A DNA stretch of 64,000 nt from an uncultured Pelagibacteraceae bacterium (GTDB taxonomy: Bacteria; Pseudomonadota; Alphaproteobacteria; Pelagibacterales; Pelagibacteraceae): contig CACMAX010000003.1 of NCBI GenBank assembly GCA_902611845.1, positions 1-64,000 of the forward strand. Reading direction: 5' to 3'. Numbering within the stretch: position 1 is the first letter of the stretch; every line of letters begins with the position of its first letter. The notes under the pieces were generated by a model. The model saw nothing but the letters and a program-made list of their open reading frames with translations, searched no databases and was not told the DNA's origin. The position numbers were made by a program, and so were the translations under genes. Shown one piece after another: positions 18,755 through 27,628 of the stretch.

Positions 18755-19245
18755 TAAAATTTAAATGAAATAAGATATATTATTAACATTGCGTATAATC
18801 CAGCCATTATATCATCCATAATTATACCAAAAAAATTTTTATGCTTTTTATCAAAATAACTTACAGGAAACGGCTTTATTATATCAAAAAATCTAAAAAG
18901 AATAAAAGACAATAAATAATATATTTCAACAGGAATATTAATTAGATTTTTAGATGATAAGTAAACAATGAGTATGAGCGGCATTGCTTGACCCAACACT
19001 TCATCAATAACAATTTGTCTAGGATCTTTATTTTCAAACTCGGTTTCAGAATCCATAACCGCATAAAATGAATAAAAGAAAATTATAGAATATAATATTA
19101 AAATATAATTAAGGTTTTTAAATTGTAATATTTCAAAAAATACATAAAGAATTATTGTTGTACTTAATGATGTAAATGTACCAGGTATTTTAGAAATATA
19201 ACCATTACCAAAAAAAGTTGAAATTAATATGTTGATCTTTTTCAT
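18754..19245 (-). CDS. pgpA: Phosphatidylglycerophosphatase A
   Basis: PgpA dephosphorylates phosphatidylglycerophosphate to phosphatidylglycerol at the inner membrane. From the preferred ATG (MKKINILIST) it is 163 residues with about four membrane helices. Family features are FFGNGYISKIPGTFTSL, DPRQIVIDEVLGQ (the conserved acidic motif), and RFFDIIKPFPVSYFD. An alternative ATG 15 nt upstream would overlap ispDF. It sits between ispDF and cinA as in many alphaproteobacteria. Confidence 0.9.
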   Translation of the reverse strand: MKKINILISTFFGNGYISKIPGTFTSLSTTIILYVFFEILQFKNLNYILILYSIIFFYSFYAVMDSETEFENKDPRQIVIDEVLGQAMPLILIVYLSSKNLINIPVEIYYLLSFILFRFFDIIKPFPVSYFDKKHKNFFGIIMDDIMAGLYAMLIIYLISFKF

Positions 19246-20333
19246 TTTGATAATGAGCAAATAACTTCACATGCAATCGCTTGCTCTTTCCCAATTATAC
19301 CTAATTTTTCAACAGTTTTACCTTTTAAATTAATTAAATTTTTATTTATAGAAAGTAAATTTGACAATGATTTTAATATTCTATTTCTAATTTTAGAAAC
19401 TTTTGGATTTTCACATATTAAATTTATATCTATATTATCTATTGAAAAATTATTATCATTTATCAATTTGAGTACTGGCGTAAGCATATTCTTAGACCTG
19501 ATGTTTTTAAATTTATTTGAATTACTTGGGAATAGAGTGCCGATATCACTTTTTCTCATAGCACCTAACAATCCATCAATTATTGCATGAAGAATCACGT
19601 CTCCGTCAGAATGCCCTTTAAGACCAGAATGATAATTAATTTTTACCCCTCCTAGAAACAGTTTTTTATTTTTAATTAATCTATGAATATCAAAACCAAT
19701 ACCGTAATAATTTTCGGACTTTAAGTAATTAAAATCCTCAATCGTTGTTATCTTAATATTTCTTTTATCTCCAAGAATAAACTTTATTTTTTTATTATTT
19801 CTTAAGTATAAACTAGCTTCATCAGTAATTTTTTCCTTATTTTTTTTATATAGGTTGAAAATTTCTTGAAAATTAAAACATTGAGGAGTTTGTGTCAGCA
19901 AGACTCTATTTCGACTTAAATTATTAATTTTATTTTTAATTTTATATTTTACTGAATTTTCTGACTTTAAGTATGGAACCACAGCTTTATTTTTTTTTAA
20001 CTCTTTTTTTAATTTCTTTAGTAAATTAATTGATAGATTTGGTCTGGCGGCGTCATGTATAAATACATTTTTTATTTTTTTATTTTTTAAATAATTAAGT
20101 GCTTTTTGAGTTGAAAGATGTCTCTCTGCCCCTCCTTTAATTACTTCAATATTTTTGTATTTAATTTTTTTATTTGAAACTATTAATATTTTTTTAAACA
20201 ATTTAGATTGTATCGCGACTTTTAATGAATGCTCAAATAAAGGCTTATTTTTATAGGTAATAAATTGCTTATTTAATTTTGATTTAAATCTCTTACTTTT
20301 TCCTGCACTTAATAATATAAAACAATCACTCAT
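19242..20333 (-). CDS. ispDF: Bifunctional IspD/IspF enzyme of the MEP isoprenoid pathway
   Basis: The 363-residue fusion combines IspD (cytidylyl transfer to methylerythritol phosphate, residues about 1-205) and IspF (cyclodiphosphate synthase, about 208-363). IspD motifs include LLSAGKSKRFKSKLNKQF and VFIHDAARPNLS; IspF motifs include GIGFDIHRL, HSDGDVILHAIIDGLLGA and SDIGTLFPSN. The fusion is typical of alphaproteobacteria. It is divergent from ntrY across only 37 bp, so the two promoters must overlap. Confidence 0.95.
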   Translation of the reverse strand: MSDCFILLSAGKSKRFKSKLNKQFITYKNKPLFEHSLKVAIQSKLFKKILIVSNKKIKYKNIEVIKGGAERHLSTQKALNYLKNKKIKNVFIHDAARPNLSINLLKKLKKELKKNKAVVPYLKSENSVKYKIKNKINNLSRNRVLLTQTPQCFNFQEIFNLYKKNKEKITDEASLYLRNNKKIKFILGDKRNIKITTIEDFNYLKSENYYGIGFDIHRLIKNKKLFLGGVKINYHSGLKGHSDGDVILHAIIDGLLGAMRKSDIGTLFPSNSNKFKNIRSKNMLTPVLKLINDNNFSIDNIDINLICENPKVSKIRNRILKSLSNLLSINKNLINLKGKTVEKLGIIGKEQAIACEVICSLSK

Positions 20334-20370
20334 GTATTTATTTATAAATTTTTATATATATTCATAGTTT

Positions 20371-22143
20371 ATGCTAACTTTCATAAAAAGAAATTTATTT
20401 ATAATAATAATATTTCTTCTGACCGTGCTACTATCTTTTATTACATTTTTAACATTTATCGATAGAAGTTTTATTGAATTGAATGAACAAAACTTGCAAT
20501 TAGTATTAATTGTTAACATTGTTTTTTTATTATTATTTTTTTTTTTAATTTTTATTGATATCAAAAATTCAATTAGGAATAATATAAATGTAAGAGGTTC
20601 TGTTGCAAACAGAAAATATATAATTTCCTTTGGACTTTTTACTTTAATTCCATCTTTACTAATTGCGATATTCTCTTTGTTTATTTTCTCTTTTGCTCTT
20701 GAAAAATACTTTGATAAAAAAATTACAACTGCTGTTAACAATTCTTATGAGATTGCAAAAAATTATGTTGATGAAAAAAAAAATAAAATTCAATCCGAAA
20801 TAGTCTTAATCGCATTCGATCTAAACAAATATTATAATATTTACAAATCTGATCCAGATAGATTTAAGGCATTCTTAAACACTCAAAATCTAATCAGAGA
20901 TATTGATCAACTTTATTTAATTAATTCAACTGGTGAATTAATAATTTCTGCAAATGATTATAAGTACATTAAGATTGAGGATCAGGCTATTCAAATGGTA
21001 AAATCTGATGATAGACCTTTAAAAATTATAAATGCTCCTGAAAATAGATCAGCAGCTGTAATAAGATTACAAAATTTCGAAGATACATTTCTTTATGTAG
21101 TAAAAAGTCTAGATAAGAATATATCAAATTATCTAATAGAGTCAGAAGAGGCAGTAAATTTTTATTATACTGTTGAGAATCAGAGTTTAGGAATAAGAAT
21201 TTCTTTTGCAATTATATATATATCTTTAGTAACACTTTTATTATTTTTATCGATCACAATAGCAATCAGATTTTCATCGAGATTTTTTATATCAATTAAT
21301 AACCTAATCACCGCATCTGAAAAAATTGGAAAGGGAAATTTAGATGCTAAAGTTCCTGAACTTAAAGCTGACAGAGAAATGGAGTTATTAAATAAAAATT
21401 TTAATTCTATGATTGAAAAATTAAAAAATCAGCAAGATAAATTACTTTCAAATGAAAGACATGAAGCATGGGAAACTGTTGCAAGAAAAATGGCTCATGA
21501 AATTAAAAATCCTTTAACTCCAATCCAATTAACTATCGATAACCTTAATTCTAAATATTTACCTGATTTAAGTCGTGAAAAAAAAATTAAATATCAAAAT
21601 AATTTAAAAACTATATTGAAGCAAATAAAACAAATTGAAAATTTAGTTAACGAATTTTCAGATTTTGCAAGAATGCCAAAACCTCATTTTAAAAACAATG
21701 ATTTAATTAAAGTTTTAGATGAAAATATTGATCTGTTAAAAAAAATTGATAATTCAATTAATTTTAAAATTAATAATAAAACTGGAAGAAAAGTGATAAT
21801 TAATTTTGATAATGAACAATTTAATAGACTATTTTTTAATTTGATTAAAAATTCAATCGAGAGCATTAGGGAAAAAGATAAAAAAACCAACAATTCATTG
21901 AAGAATATTGATATAGAAATTAATCAAAGAAGAGACTATATAACAGTTAACTTAACTGATACAGGTGAAGGTTTTAGAGATAAAAAAACCAAAGATATTA
22001 TAAAACCATATTATACAACTAAAGAAAAAGGAACTGGCTTAGGATTGTCTATAGTAGATAGAATTATTAATGATCATAATGGATCTATTAAATTTTTAAA
22101 CACAAATAATGGAGCTAAAGTTCAAATCATAATTCCAAAGTAA
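20371..22143 (+). CDS. ntrY: NtrY-type sensor histidine kinase
   Basis: The 590-residue kinase has membrane helices at about 8-28, 44-64, 86-110 and 277-300, with an extracytoplasmic region between the last two. A HAMP domain follows at about 300-355 and a HisKA domain with H376 in KMAHEIKNPLTPIQL, then the ATPase domain (NSIESI, DTGEGF, GTGLGLSIV). Most NtrY proteins of about 750 residues have a PAS domain between HAMP and HisKA; here HAMP runs straight into HisKA, so the PAS appears lost. The partner is ntrX, 3 nt downstream. Its signal in SAR11 is not deducible from sequence. Confidence 0.9.
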   Translation: MLTFIKRNLFIIIIFLLTVLLSFITFLTFIDRSFIELNEQNLQLVLIVNIVFLLLFFFLIFIDIKNSIRNNINVRGSVANRKYIISFGLFTLIPSLLIAIFSLFIFSFALEKYFDKKITTAVNNSYEIAKNYVDEKKNKIQSEIVLIAFDLNKYYNIYKSDPDRFKAFLNTQNLIRDIDQLYLINSTGELIISANDYKYIKIEDQAIQMVKSDDRPLKIINAPENRSAAVIRLQNFEDTFLYVVKSLDKNISNYLIESEEAVNFYYTVENQSLGIRISFAIIYISLVTLLLFLSITIAIRFSSRFFISINNLITASEKIGKGNLDAKVPELKADREMELLNKNFNSMIEKLKNQQDKLLSNERHEAWETVARKMAHEIKNPLTPIQLTIDNLNSKYLPDLSREKKIKYQNNLKTILKQIKQIENLVNEFSDFARMPKPHFKNNDLIKVLDENIDLLKKIDNSINFKINNKTGRKVIINFDNEQFNRLFFNLIKNSIESIREKDKKTNNSLKNIDIEINQRRDYITVNLTDTGEGFRDKKTKDIIKPYYTTKEKGTGLGLSIVDRIINDHNGSIKFLNTNNGAKVQIIIPK

Positions 22144-22146
22144 ATC

Positions 22147-23502
22147 ATGGCAACAGAAATATTAATTATCGATGACAATGCTGACATTAGAAACATTCTT
22201 GATGAATTAATTAAAGACGCTGGATACAAAACAAGATTAGCAGCAAATTTTAATCAAGGACTTTCAGAAATAGACAAAAAATTACCAGACGTAGCTATTA
22301 TTGATGTAAAATTAGATAAAGGAGATAATGATGGTATTCAGTTGTTAGAACATATTAAGACTAAAAATACTGACTTACCTGTAATTATAATTTCAGGACA
22401 TGCAAATATTGAAATGGCTATAAATTCTCTTAGATCTGGAGCATTTGAGTTTATACAAAAACCTTTTGATAAAGAACGTTTATTAAATTTTGTAAAGAGA
22501 GCTGTGGAAAATATTAATCTAAAAAAAGAAAATAAGTCTTTATCAAATAAGTTATTCCATTCATTTAAAATTATTGGAAAGAGTGCCAATATTAGCTCAA
22601 TAAAAGATCAGATACAAAAACTTTCACAATCTGAAAGTAGGGTATTTATTAGTGGACCAACTGGTTCTGGTAAAGAATTAATATCTAGAAAAATTTACAA
22701 AAATTCTAAACGTTCTAAAGGTCCATTTATAATTATTAATGGTGCGTTGTTAGATTCAAAAAAATATGAGTTAGAACTTTTTGGTGAGGAAAAAAAAGAT
22801 GGTTCAATTGTTTATGGAGCTTTGGAAAAGGCATCTGGTGGAGTATTGTTAATTGATGAAGTGACTGAAATTCCATTAGAAACTCAATCAAAAATATTGA
22901 GAGTTGTAATAGACCAAAAATTCAAAAGAATTAATAGCAATCATGATATAAAAGTTGATGTTAGAATAATTTGTACATCAAGTAAGCAAATTAACAATGA
23001 AATAAAAAATGGAAATTTTCGCGAAGATTTATTTCACAGATTAAATGTATTTAATATAGAAATAGATCCACTAAATAAAAGAATAGAAGATATTCCGTTA
23101 CTTGTTGATTATTTTATTCAAAATATTTGTAATACTTACAACTATAAAAAATTCAAAATCGAAGATGATAATTATCTTCTAAATTATGATTGGCCAGGAA
23201 ATGTAAGAGAACTGCGAAATCTTATAGAGAGAATTGCTATACTTTCTCCAGGAAATGATGAAAAAAAAATATTAGATATTATTAAAGAGTCTTTATCTAA
23301 ATCATCAAACGAGACATTTTCAGTTGCTGAGAATTTGTCTATACCATTGAGAGAAGCAAGGGAAAACTTTGAAAAAGAATATCTAATTTCTCAAATAAAA
23401 AAATTTGGTGGAAATATATCTAAAACAGCAAAATTTGTGGGTATGGAAAGATCCGCTCTTCACAGAAAATTGAAATTATTAGGTGTTAAGGATTTAAATT
23501 AA
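22147..23502 (+). CDS. ntrX: NtrX-type response regulator with AAA+ and Fis domains
   Basis: The 451 residues contain a receiver domain (phospho-acceptor D53 in IIDVKLD), an AAA+ domain (Walker A GPTGSGKE at 170-177, Walker B VLLIDE at 233-238) and a Fis-type helix-turn-helix (ISKTAKFVGMERSALHRKLK). At the place where sigma-54 activators carry GAFTGA (about residues 214-224) the protein reads GEEKKDGSIVYG instead, so it should not remodel sigma-54 holoenzyme. Loss of GAFTGA is, as I recall, also reported for NtrX of other alphaproteobacteria. It overlaps trkA by 1 nt. Confidence 0.92.
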   Translation: MATEILIIDDNADIRNILDELIKDAGYKTRLAANFNQGLSEIDKKLPDVAIIDVKLDKGDNDGIQLLEHIKTKNTDLPVIIISGHANIEMAINSLRSGAFEFIQKPFDKERLLNFVKRAVENINLKKENKSLSNKLFHSFKIIGKSANISSIKDQIQKLSQSESRVFISGPTGSGKELISRKIYKNSKRSKGPFIIINGALLDSKKYELELFGEEKKDGSIVYGALEKASGGVLLIDEVTEIPLETQSKILRVVIDQKFKRINSNHDIKVDVRIICTSSKQINNEIKNGNFREDLFHRLNVFNIEIDPLNKRIEDIPLLVDYFIQNICNTYNYKKFKIEDDNYLLNYDWPGNVRELRNLIERIAILSPGNDEKKILDIIKESLSKSSNETFSVAENLSIPLREARENFEKEYLISQIKKFGGNISKTAKFVGMERSALHRKLKLLGVKDLN

Positions 23503-24875
23503 TGAATATTATTATTTGTGGAGCTGGTAGAGTTGGCTCTACTATTGCTAAATTGTTAACAGAACAAAACCATTCTATAACGGTAATCGATCAATCAAGT
23601 GAAGATATTCAAAAAATTAATGAATCTCTTGACGTAAAAGCAATAGTAGGAAAAGCAACTTCTCCAGAAATTTTAGATCGCGCTAATACAGCAGACGCTG
23701 ATATGTTGATAGCTGTAACAAGAAATGATGAAATCAATATGCTTATATGTCAAATCGCATATTCATTATTTAAAGTACCAAAAAAGATTGCCAGAATAAG
23801 GTCTCAAGAATATTTAGATCCAAAATTTTCAACGCTTTTTAATAAAGAAAATTTACCAATAGATTATGTTATTTCACCTGAAATAGAAATTGCAAAATCA
23901 TTACAAAGAAAATTAGAGGCTCCTGGAGCTTTAGATAATGTTCCTTTTGCAGAAAATAAACTTAGATTGTTAGAAATTTTAATTGATGAAAAGTGCCCTA
24001 TTCATGAGATAAAATTAAAAGAGTTAACTAATAAATTTCCTAATTTAAATGCTTATATATTAGGTGTTATCAGGGAAGATGGTTTTAAAATATTAAAGAA
24101 AAACGATAAACTTCAACATAAAGATAAAGCGTATGTAATTGTAAATTCAAATCAGATGAAGGAGACACTTAAAGTTTTTGGACACAATGAAAAAATTGCA
24201 AATAAAATTCTTATTATAGGTGGGGGTAATATAGGTTTTAATCTTGCATCAAATATAGAAAAAAATTTTGATGAAGCTAGAGTGAAGATTATTGAAAAAG
24301 ATAAAAATAGAGCAGAATTAATTGCTAATTTTTTAAATGACACAATTGTTATAAATGGAAATGGTTTAGATGAAGATGTATTGAATGAAGCTAATTTAGA
24401 TGAAGTGGAAACAGTATTGGCTTTAACCAATGATGATGAAGACAATCTTATGGTTAGTGTACTAGTTGAAAAATTCTCAAAAAATAAAAGAACCATGGCT
24501 TTAGTAAATAAACCTAATTATTCACTCCTCCAGTCATCTCTAAAGATTGATGATTTAATAGATCCAAGAATGAGTACAGTTTCAAGTATACTAAAACATG
24601 TTCACAAAGGAACAATAGAAAATGCTTACACAATTTTAAATGGTGAATATGAGGTTATCGAAGCTGATATTTTGGAGACATCAGAATTGGTTAATAAAGA
24701 GTTAAAAACTGCTGATTTACCAGATGAAATTAGAGTTGGAGCAATATTAAGAAATAATAATTTTATGTTACCTTCGTCTAAATATATTTTTCAAAAAGAC
24801 GATACAGTTATATTATTAGCTAAGAGAGATCAATTACCTTTAGTAGAAAATTTGTTTAGAATTAGTTCAATATAA
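23502..24875 (+). CDS. trkA: TrkA potassium transporter regulatory NAD-binding subunit
   Basis: TrkA binds NAD(H) and gates the TrkH potassium channel at the cytoplasmic face. The 457 residues form two tandem RCK units, each with a Rossmann domain: GAGRVGSTIAKLL at the start and GGGNIGFNLASNI near residue 241, each followed by a TrkA-C domain. The duplicated layout and length match the family. It follows ntrX directly, as in many alphaproteobacteria, and precedes trkH by 3 nt. Confidence 0.95.
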   Translation: MNIIICGAGRVGSTIAKLLTEQNHSITVIDQSSEDIQKINESLDVKAIVGKATSPEILDRANTADADMLIAVTRNDEINMLICQIAYSLFKVPKKIARIRSQEYLDPKFSTLFNKENLPIDYVISPEIEIAKSLQRKLEAPGALDNVPFAENKLRLLEILIDEKCPIHEIKLKELTNKFPNLNAYILGVIREDGFKILKKNDKLQHKDKAYVIVNSNQMKETLKVFGHNEKIANKILIIGGGNIGFNLASNIEKNFDEARVKIIEKDKNRAELIANFLNDTIVINGNGLDEDVLNEANLDEVETVLALTNDDEDNLMVSVLVEKFSKNKRTMALVNKPNYSLLQSSLKIDDLIDPRMSTVSSILKHVHKGTIENAYTILNGEYEVIEADILETSELVNKELKTADLPDEIRVGAILRNNNFMLPSSKYIFQKDDTVILLAKRDQLPLVENLFRISSI

Positions 24876-24878
24876 TAA

Positions 24879-26288
24879 ATGAATATATTTGGCTTAAGGT
24901 ATTTTGGTATATTTTTTTTAATTATTAGTTTTTTCTCATTTTTTAATATTATTTATTCTTATTATTTTAATTTATTGAGCAATCTTGATAATTATATTCT
25001 AACTTTTATTTTAACCCTAATTAGTGGTGTTTTTTTAATAATATTCAAAAAATACAAATATGAGAAAATAAATTTATTTGAAAGAATTATAATCGTTTTT
25101 ATAGGTTATTTAATTTTACCTTCTTTAATCACCATACCATATTATTTTAGTTTAGAAGATATTGGGTTAATTAATTGTTATTTTGAAGCTATATCTGGTT
25201 TTACATCTACAGGATTTACAATCTTTAAAGAAATACAAGAATTAGACCAAACATTGATTTTATGGAGATCAAGTTCTCAATGGATAGGAGGTTTATATTT
25301 TTTATTTTCAATATTATTACTTATTGATTTATTTGATGAAAATTTAAAAAGATCATTAACAAATTATATATCTCTAAATTCTTCAGAGGTTTTCAAACAA
25401 GTATTTAAAATCATAATAATTTACATATCTATGACAATTTTAATATTTATAATGTTAAAGTTAGTTAATTTGAGATCTTATGATGCCTATAACTATTCTC
25501 TTACAATAATATCTTCTGGTGGTTTTTTACCTAATAACAATTTTGATATAACTTTTAGTTCGAACTTAAGTAAATTTATATTGTCAGTAACAATGTTATT
25601 TTCTTTTTTTAGTCTTTTTTTTATATTTAATTTAATTTTCTTTAAAAGAAAAAATATTAACTACTTAAGTGAAGATATTAATATTTTATTATATTTACTA
25701 ACAGTCATTTGTTTATCTTTTATATTTTTTAATAATGAAAATAATTTTTTAAATATATTAGTGTCTATAAGTAGTAGTGTTTCAAATATAGGTATATCTT
25801 TTGAAAATATTCCTAAAAATCTTGTTTTTGTATTTCTATTATTAGTTATATTGGGTGGATCTTTTTTTTCTACTAGCTCTGGTTTAAGAGTTATAAAAGT
25901 AATAACTTTAATAAAGTTTTCAATTAATAATTTATTATCTCATTCAAAACCAAATCAAATTTATTCAAATAAATTATCTTTAAATAAAATTAGTGCTAAT
26001 ATAACTGACATAAATAAATATTTCTTTGCTATAATAATTTTCATAATTTCATTATTTTTAATTTCCTCATTACTAACAGTCTCGAATTTAGATTTTGAGT
26101 CATCATTCAAATTAGGCATTCTAACAATAATGAATACTGTTAATTCAGAAATGTATGATCTTGCTAATCTAGATTTTTATAATTTTAATATTTTTGGTAA
26201 AATTTCATTAATTACATTTATGATAATCGGTAGAATTGAACTGTTATCAGTGATAATTTTGTTAAAAAAATTTCTTTTCAAAAATTAA
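24879..26288 (+). CDS. trkH: TrkH potassium uptake channel subunit
   Basis: This 469-residue integral membrane protein has about ten to twelve membrane segments. Selectivity-filter loops typical of TrkH are visible: FEAISGFTSTGFTIF near residue 101, SLTIISSGGFLP near 207, SSSVSNIGISF near 301, and a fourth loop reading LGILTIMNTVNSEMY near 412 that has lost the usual glycine-rich form. It works with TrkA in K+ import. Composition is extremely AT-rich, in part because of the hydrophobic residues. Confidence 0.92.
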   Translation: MNIFGLRYFGIFFLIISFFSFFNIIYSYYFNLLSNLDNYILTFILTLISGVFLIIFKKYKYEKINLFERIIIVFIGYLILPSLITIPYYFSLEDIGLINCYFEAISGFTSTGFTIFKEIQELDQTLILWRSSSQWIGGLYFLFSILLLIDLFDENLKRSLTNYISLNSSEVFKQVFKIIIIYISMTILIFIMLKLVNLRSYDAYNYSLTIISSGGFLPNNNFDITFSSNLSKFILSVTMLFSFFSLFFIFNLIFFKRKNINYLSEDINILLYLLTVICLSFIFFNNENNFLNILVSISSSVSNIGISFENIPKNLVFVFLLLVILGGSFFSTSSGLRVIKVITLIKFSINNLLSHSKPNQIYSNKLSLNKISANITDINKYFFAIIIFIISLFLISSLLTVSNLDFESSFKLGILTIMNTVNSEMYDLANLDFYNFNIFGKISLITFMIIGRIELLSVIILLKKFLFKN

Positions 26289-26312
26289 ATTAGTATTATA
26301 AATCAGACCTGT

Positions 26313-26389
26313 GCGCTCTTAGCTCAGCTGGATAGAGCAACGGTTTTCTAAACCGTAGGTCGAAGGTTCGAATCCTTCAGAGCGCGCCA
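26313..26389 (+). tRNA. tRNA-Arg (anticodon UCU)
   Basis: A full cloverleaf is present: acceptor GCGCTCT pairs with AGAGCGC, the anticodon stem ACGGT/ACCGT surrounds loop TTTCTAA with anticodon TCT, and the T arm contains GGTTCGAATCC. Discriminator G and an encoded CCA end the gene at 26389. It would decode AGA, the dominant arginine codon of this AT-rich genome. Confidence 0.97.
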
Positions 26390-26461
26390 TTATCAAATAA
26401 AGCATAAATTTTGCGATTTATTTATTATTGATGAGTTTCTTTGTTTCTGCTTTACTTGGTC

Positions 26462-26497
26462 AATTCAAAAATTACTTTGAATTATTTGTTAACAAAT
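26462..26497. promoter_or_regulatory. Paired inverted repeats upstream of aapJ
   Basis: Two inverted repeats lie back to back in the aapJ leader: AATTCAAA/TTTGAATT with a 6-nt loop at 26462-26483, and the perfect palindrome ATTTGTTAACAAAT at 26484-26497. They end 22 nt before the start codon, next to the ribosome binding site AAGAGGA. They could be a regulator operator or a leader RNA structure; in such AT-rich DNA chance is possible. Confidence 0.35.
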
Positions 26498-26519
26498 AAA
26501 TAAACAAGAGGAATATATA

Positions 26520-27560
26520 ATGTTTAAATTAGTAAAACGATTGACTTCAGTTGTTGCTATGTTCGCTGTTTTGTTCACTTTTACAACAGAGACTATGGCT
26601 GCAAAAAAGTCAAAAACTCTTAAAAACACTCAGAAAAAAGGTTTTGTGAGATGTGGTGTTTCACAGGGTCTACCAGGATTTTCTAATGCTGATGCAGCAG
26701 GAAACTGGACTGGTGTTGACGTTGATGTATGTAGAGCAGTAGCTGCTGCAGTGCTAGGTGATGCAAGTAAAGTTAAATTTACTCCACTAAGTGCTAAAGA
26801 AAGATTTACTGCATTAACATCTAACGAGATAGATATTCTATCAAGAAACACAACTTGGACTCTTTCAAGGGATGCGGATATCGGTCTTACTTTCGTAGGA
26901 GTAAATTTCTATGATGGTCAAGGTTTTATGGTTAGAAAAAATTCAGGAATTTCATCAGTTAATGATTTTAAAGCTGGTGTTTCTGCATGTACTAACCTTG
27001 GAACTACAACAGAGCTTAATATGAGAGATTTCTTTAATTCAAAAGGAATTAAATATGAGCCAGTCACTTTTGAAAAAGCTGATGAAGTTGTAGCTGCTTA
27101 TGATGCTGGTAGATGTGATACATATACTACAGATAAATCTGGTTTAGCTGCTCAAAGAATTAAATTGAGCAATCCAGATGATCACATGGTATTACCTGAA
27201 ACTATTTCAAAAGAGCCATTAGGCCCAGTTGTTAGACAAGGTGATTCTGTTTGGGAAGATATCGTAAGATGGTCACTAAACACTATGATCGAAGCTGAAG
27301 AGTATGGCGTAACATCATCAAATGCTGACATGATGAAAACTTCAGATAATCCAGCAGTAAAAAGATTAGTTGGTGCTGAAGGTGAATTAGGAGCTGCTCT
27401 AGGTTTAGATAATGAGTGGAGTTTAAGAATAATCAAGCAAGTTGGTAACTATGGTGAAAGCTATAAAAGAAATATAGCTGACACTGGAATTCTACCTGAT
27501 AGAGGTCCAAATGAATTATGGACAAAAGGTGGAATACTATACGTACCACCAGCAAGATAA
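26520..27560 (+). CDS. aapJ: General L-amino acid ABC transporter, periplasmic binding protein
   Basis: The 346-residue protein has a signal peptide ending near MAA at residues 26-28, then a family 3 solute-binding fold (RCGVSQGLPGFSNADAAGNW, VDVCRAVAAAVLGD, PEELGP-like EPLGPVVRQGD). AapJ/YhdW proteins bind a broad range of L-amino acids. It heads an aapJQMP cluster and is separated from aapQ by a strong terminator, which would let the binding protein be made in excess of the permeases. Its codons are more GC-rich than those of neighbours, consistent with high expression. The RBS is AAGAGGA. Confidence 0.93.
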   Translation: MFKLVKRLTSVVAMFAVLFTFTTETMAAKKSKTLKNTQKKGFVRCGVSQGLPGFSNADAAGNWTGVDVDVCRAVAAAVLGDASKVKFTPLSAKERFTALTSNEIDILSRNTTWTLSRDADIGLTFVGVNFYDGQGFMVRKNSGISSVNDFKAGVSACTNLGTTTELNMRDFFNSKGIKYEPVTFEKADEVVAAYDAGRCDTYTTDKSGLAAQRIKLSNPDDHMVLPETISKEPLGPVVRQGDSVWEDIVRWSLNTMIEAEEYGVTSSNADMMKTSDNPAVKRLVGAEGELGAALGLDNEWSLRIIKQVGNYGESYKRNIADTGILPDRGPNELWTKGGILYVPPAR

Positions 27561-27582
27561 TTCTTTTTAAAAAGAACATAAA

Positions 27583-27612
27583 GAGGGCTAGATTTTTCTA
27601 GCCCTTTTTTTT
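27583..27612 (+). terminator. Intrinsic terminator between aapJ and aapQ
   Basis: The stem AGGGCTAG/CTAGCCCT with a short A/T loop is followed by eight T residues (27605-27612). It starts about 23 nt after the aapJ stop and ends 16 nt before aapQ, so it probably works as a partial terminator that reduces permease relative to binding-protein transcript. Confidence 0.9.
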
Positions 27613-27628
27613 ATAAATCATACTAACA

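Noticed and set aside
20352..20741. 129-residue frame opposite ntrY
   Set aside because: It is fully antisense to the ntrY membrane region with no recognisable motif; typical shadow frame.
26399..26430. Weak AAATAAA/TTTATTT hairpin after tRNA-Arg
   Set aside because: Bulged, A/T-only outer stem and no T-run; cannot be told from background.
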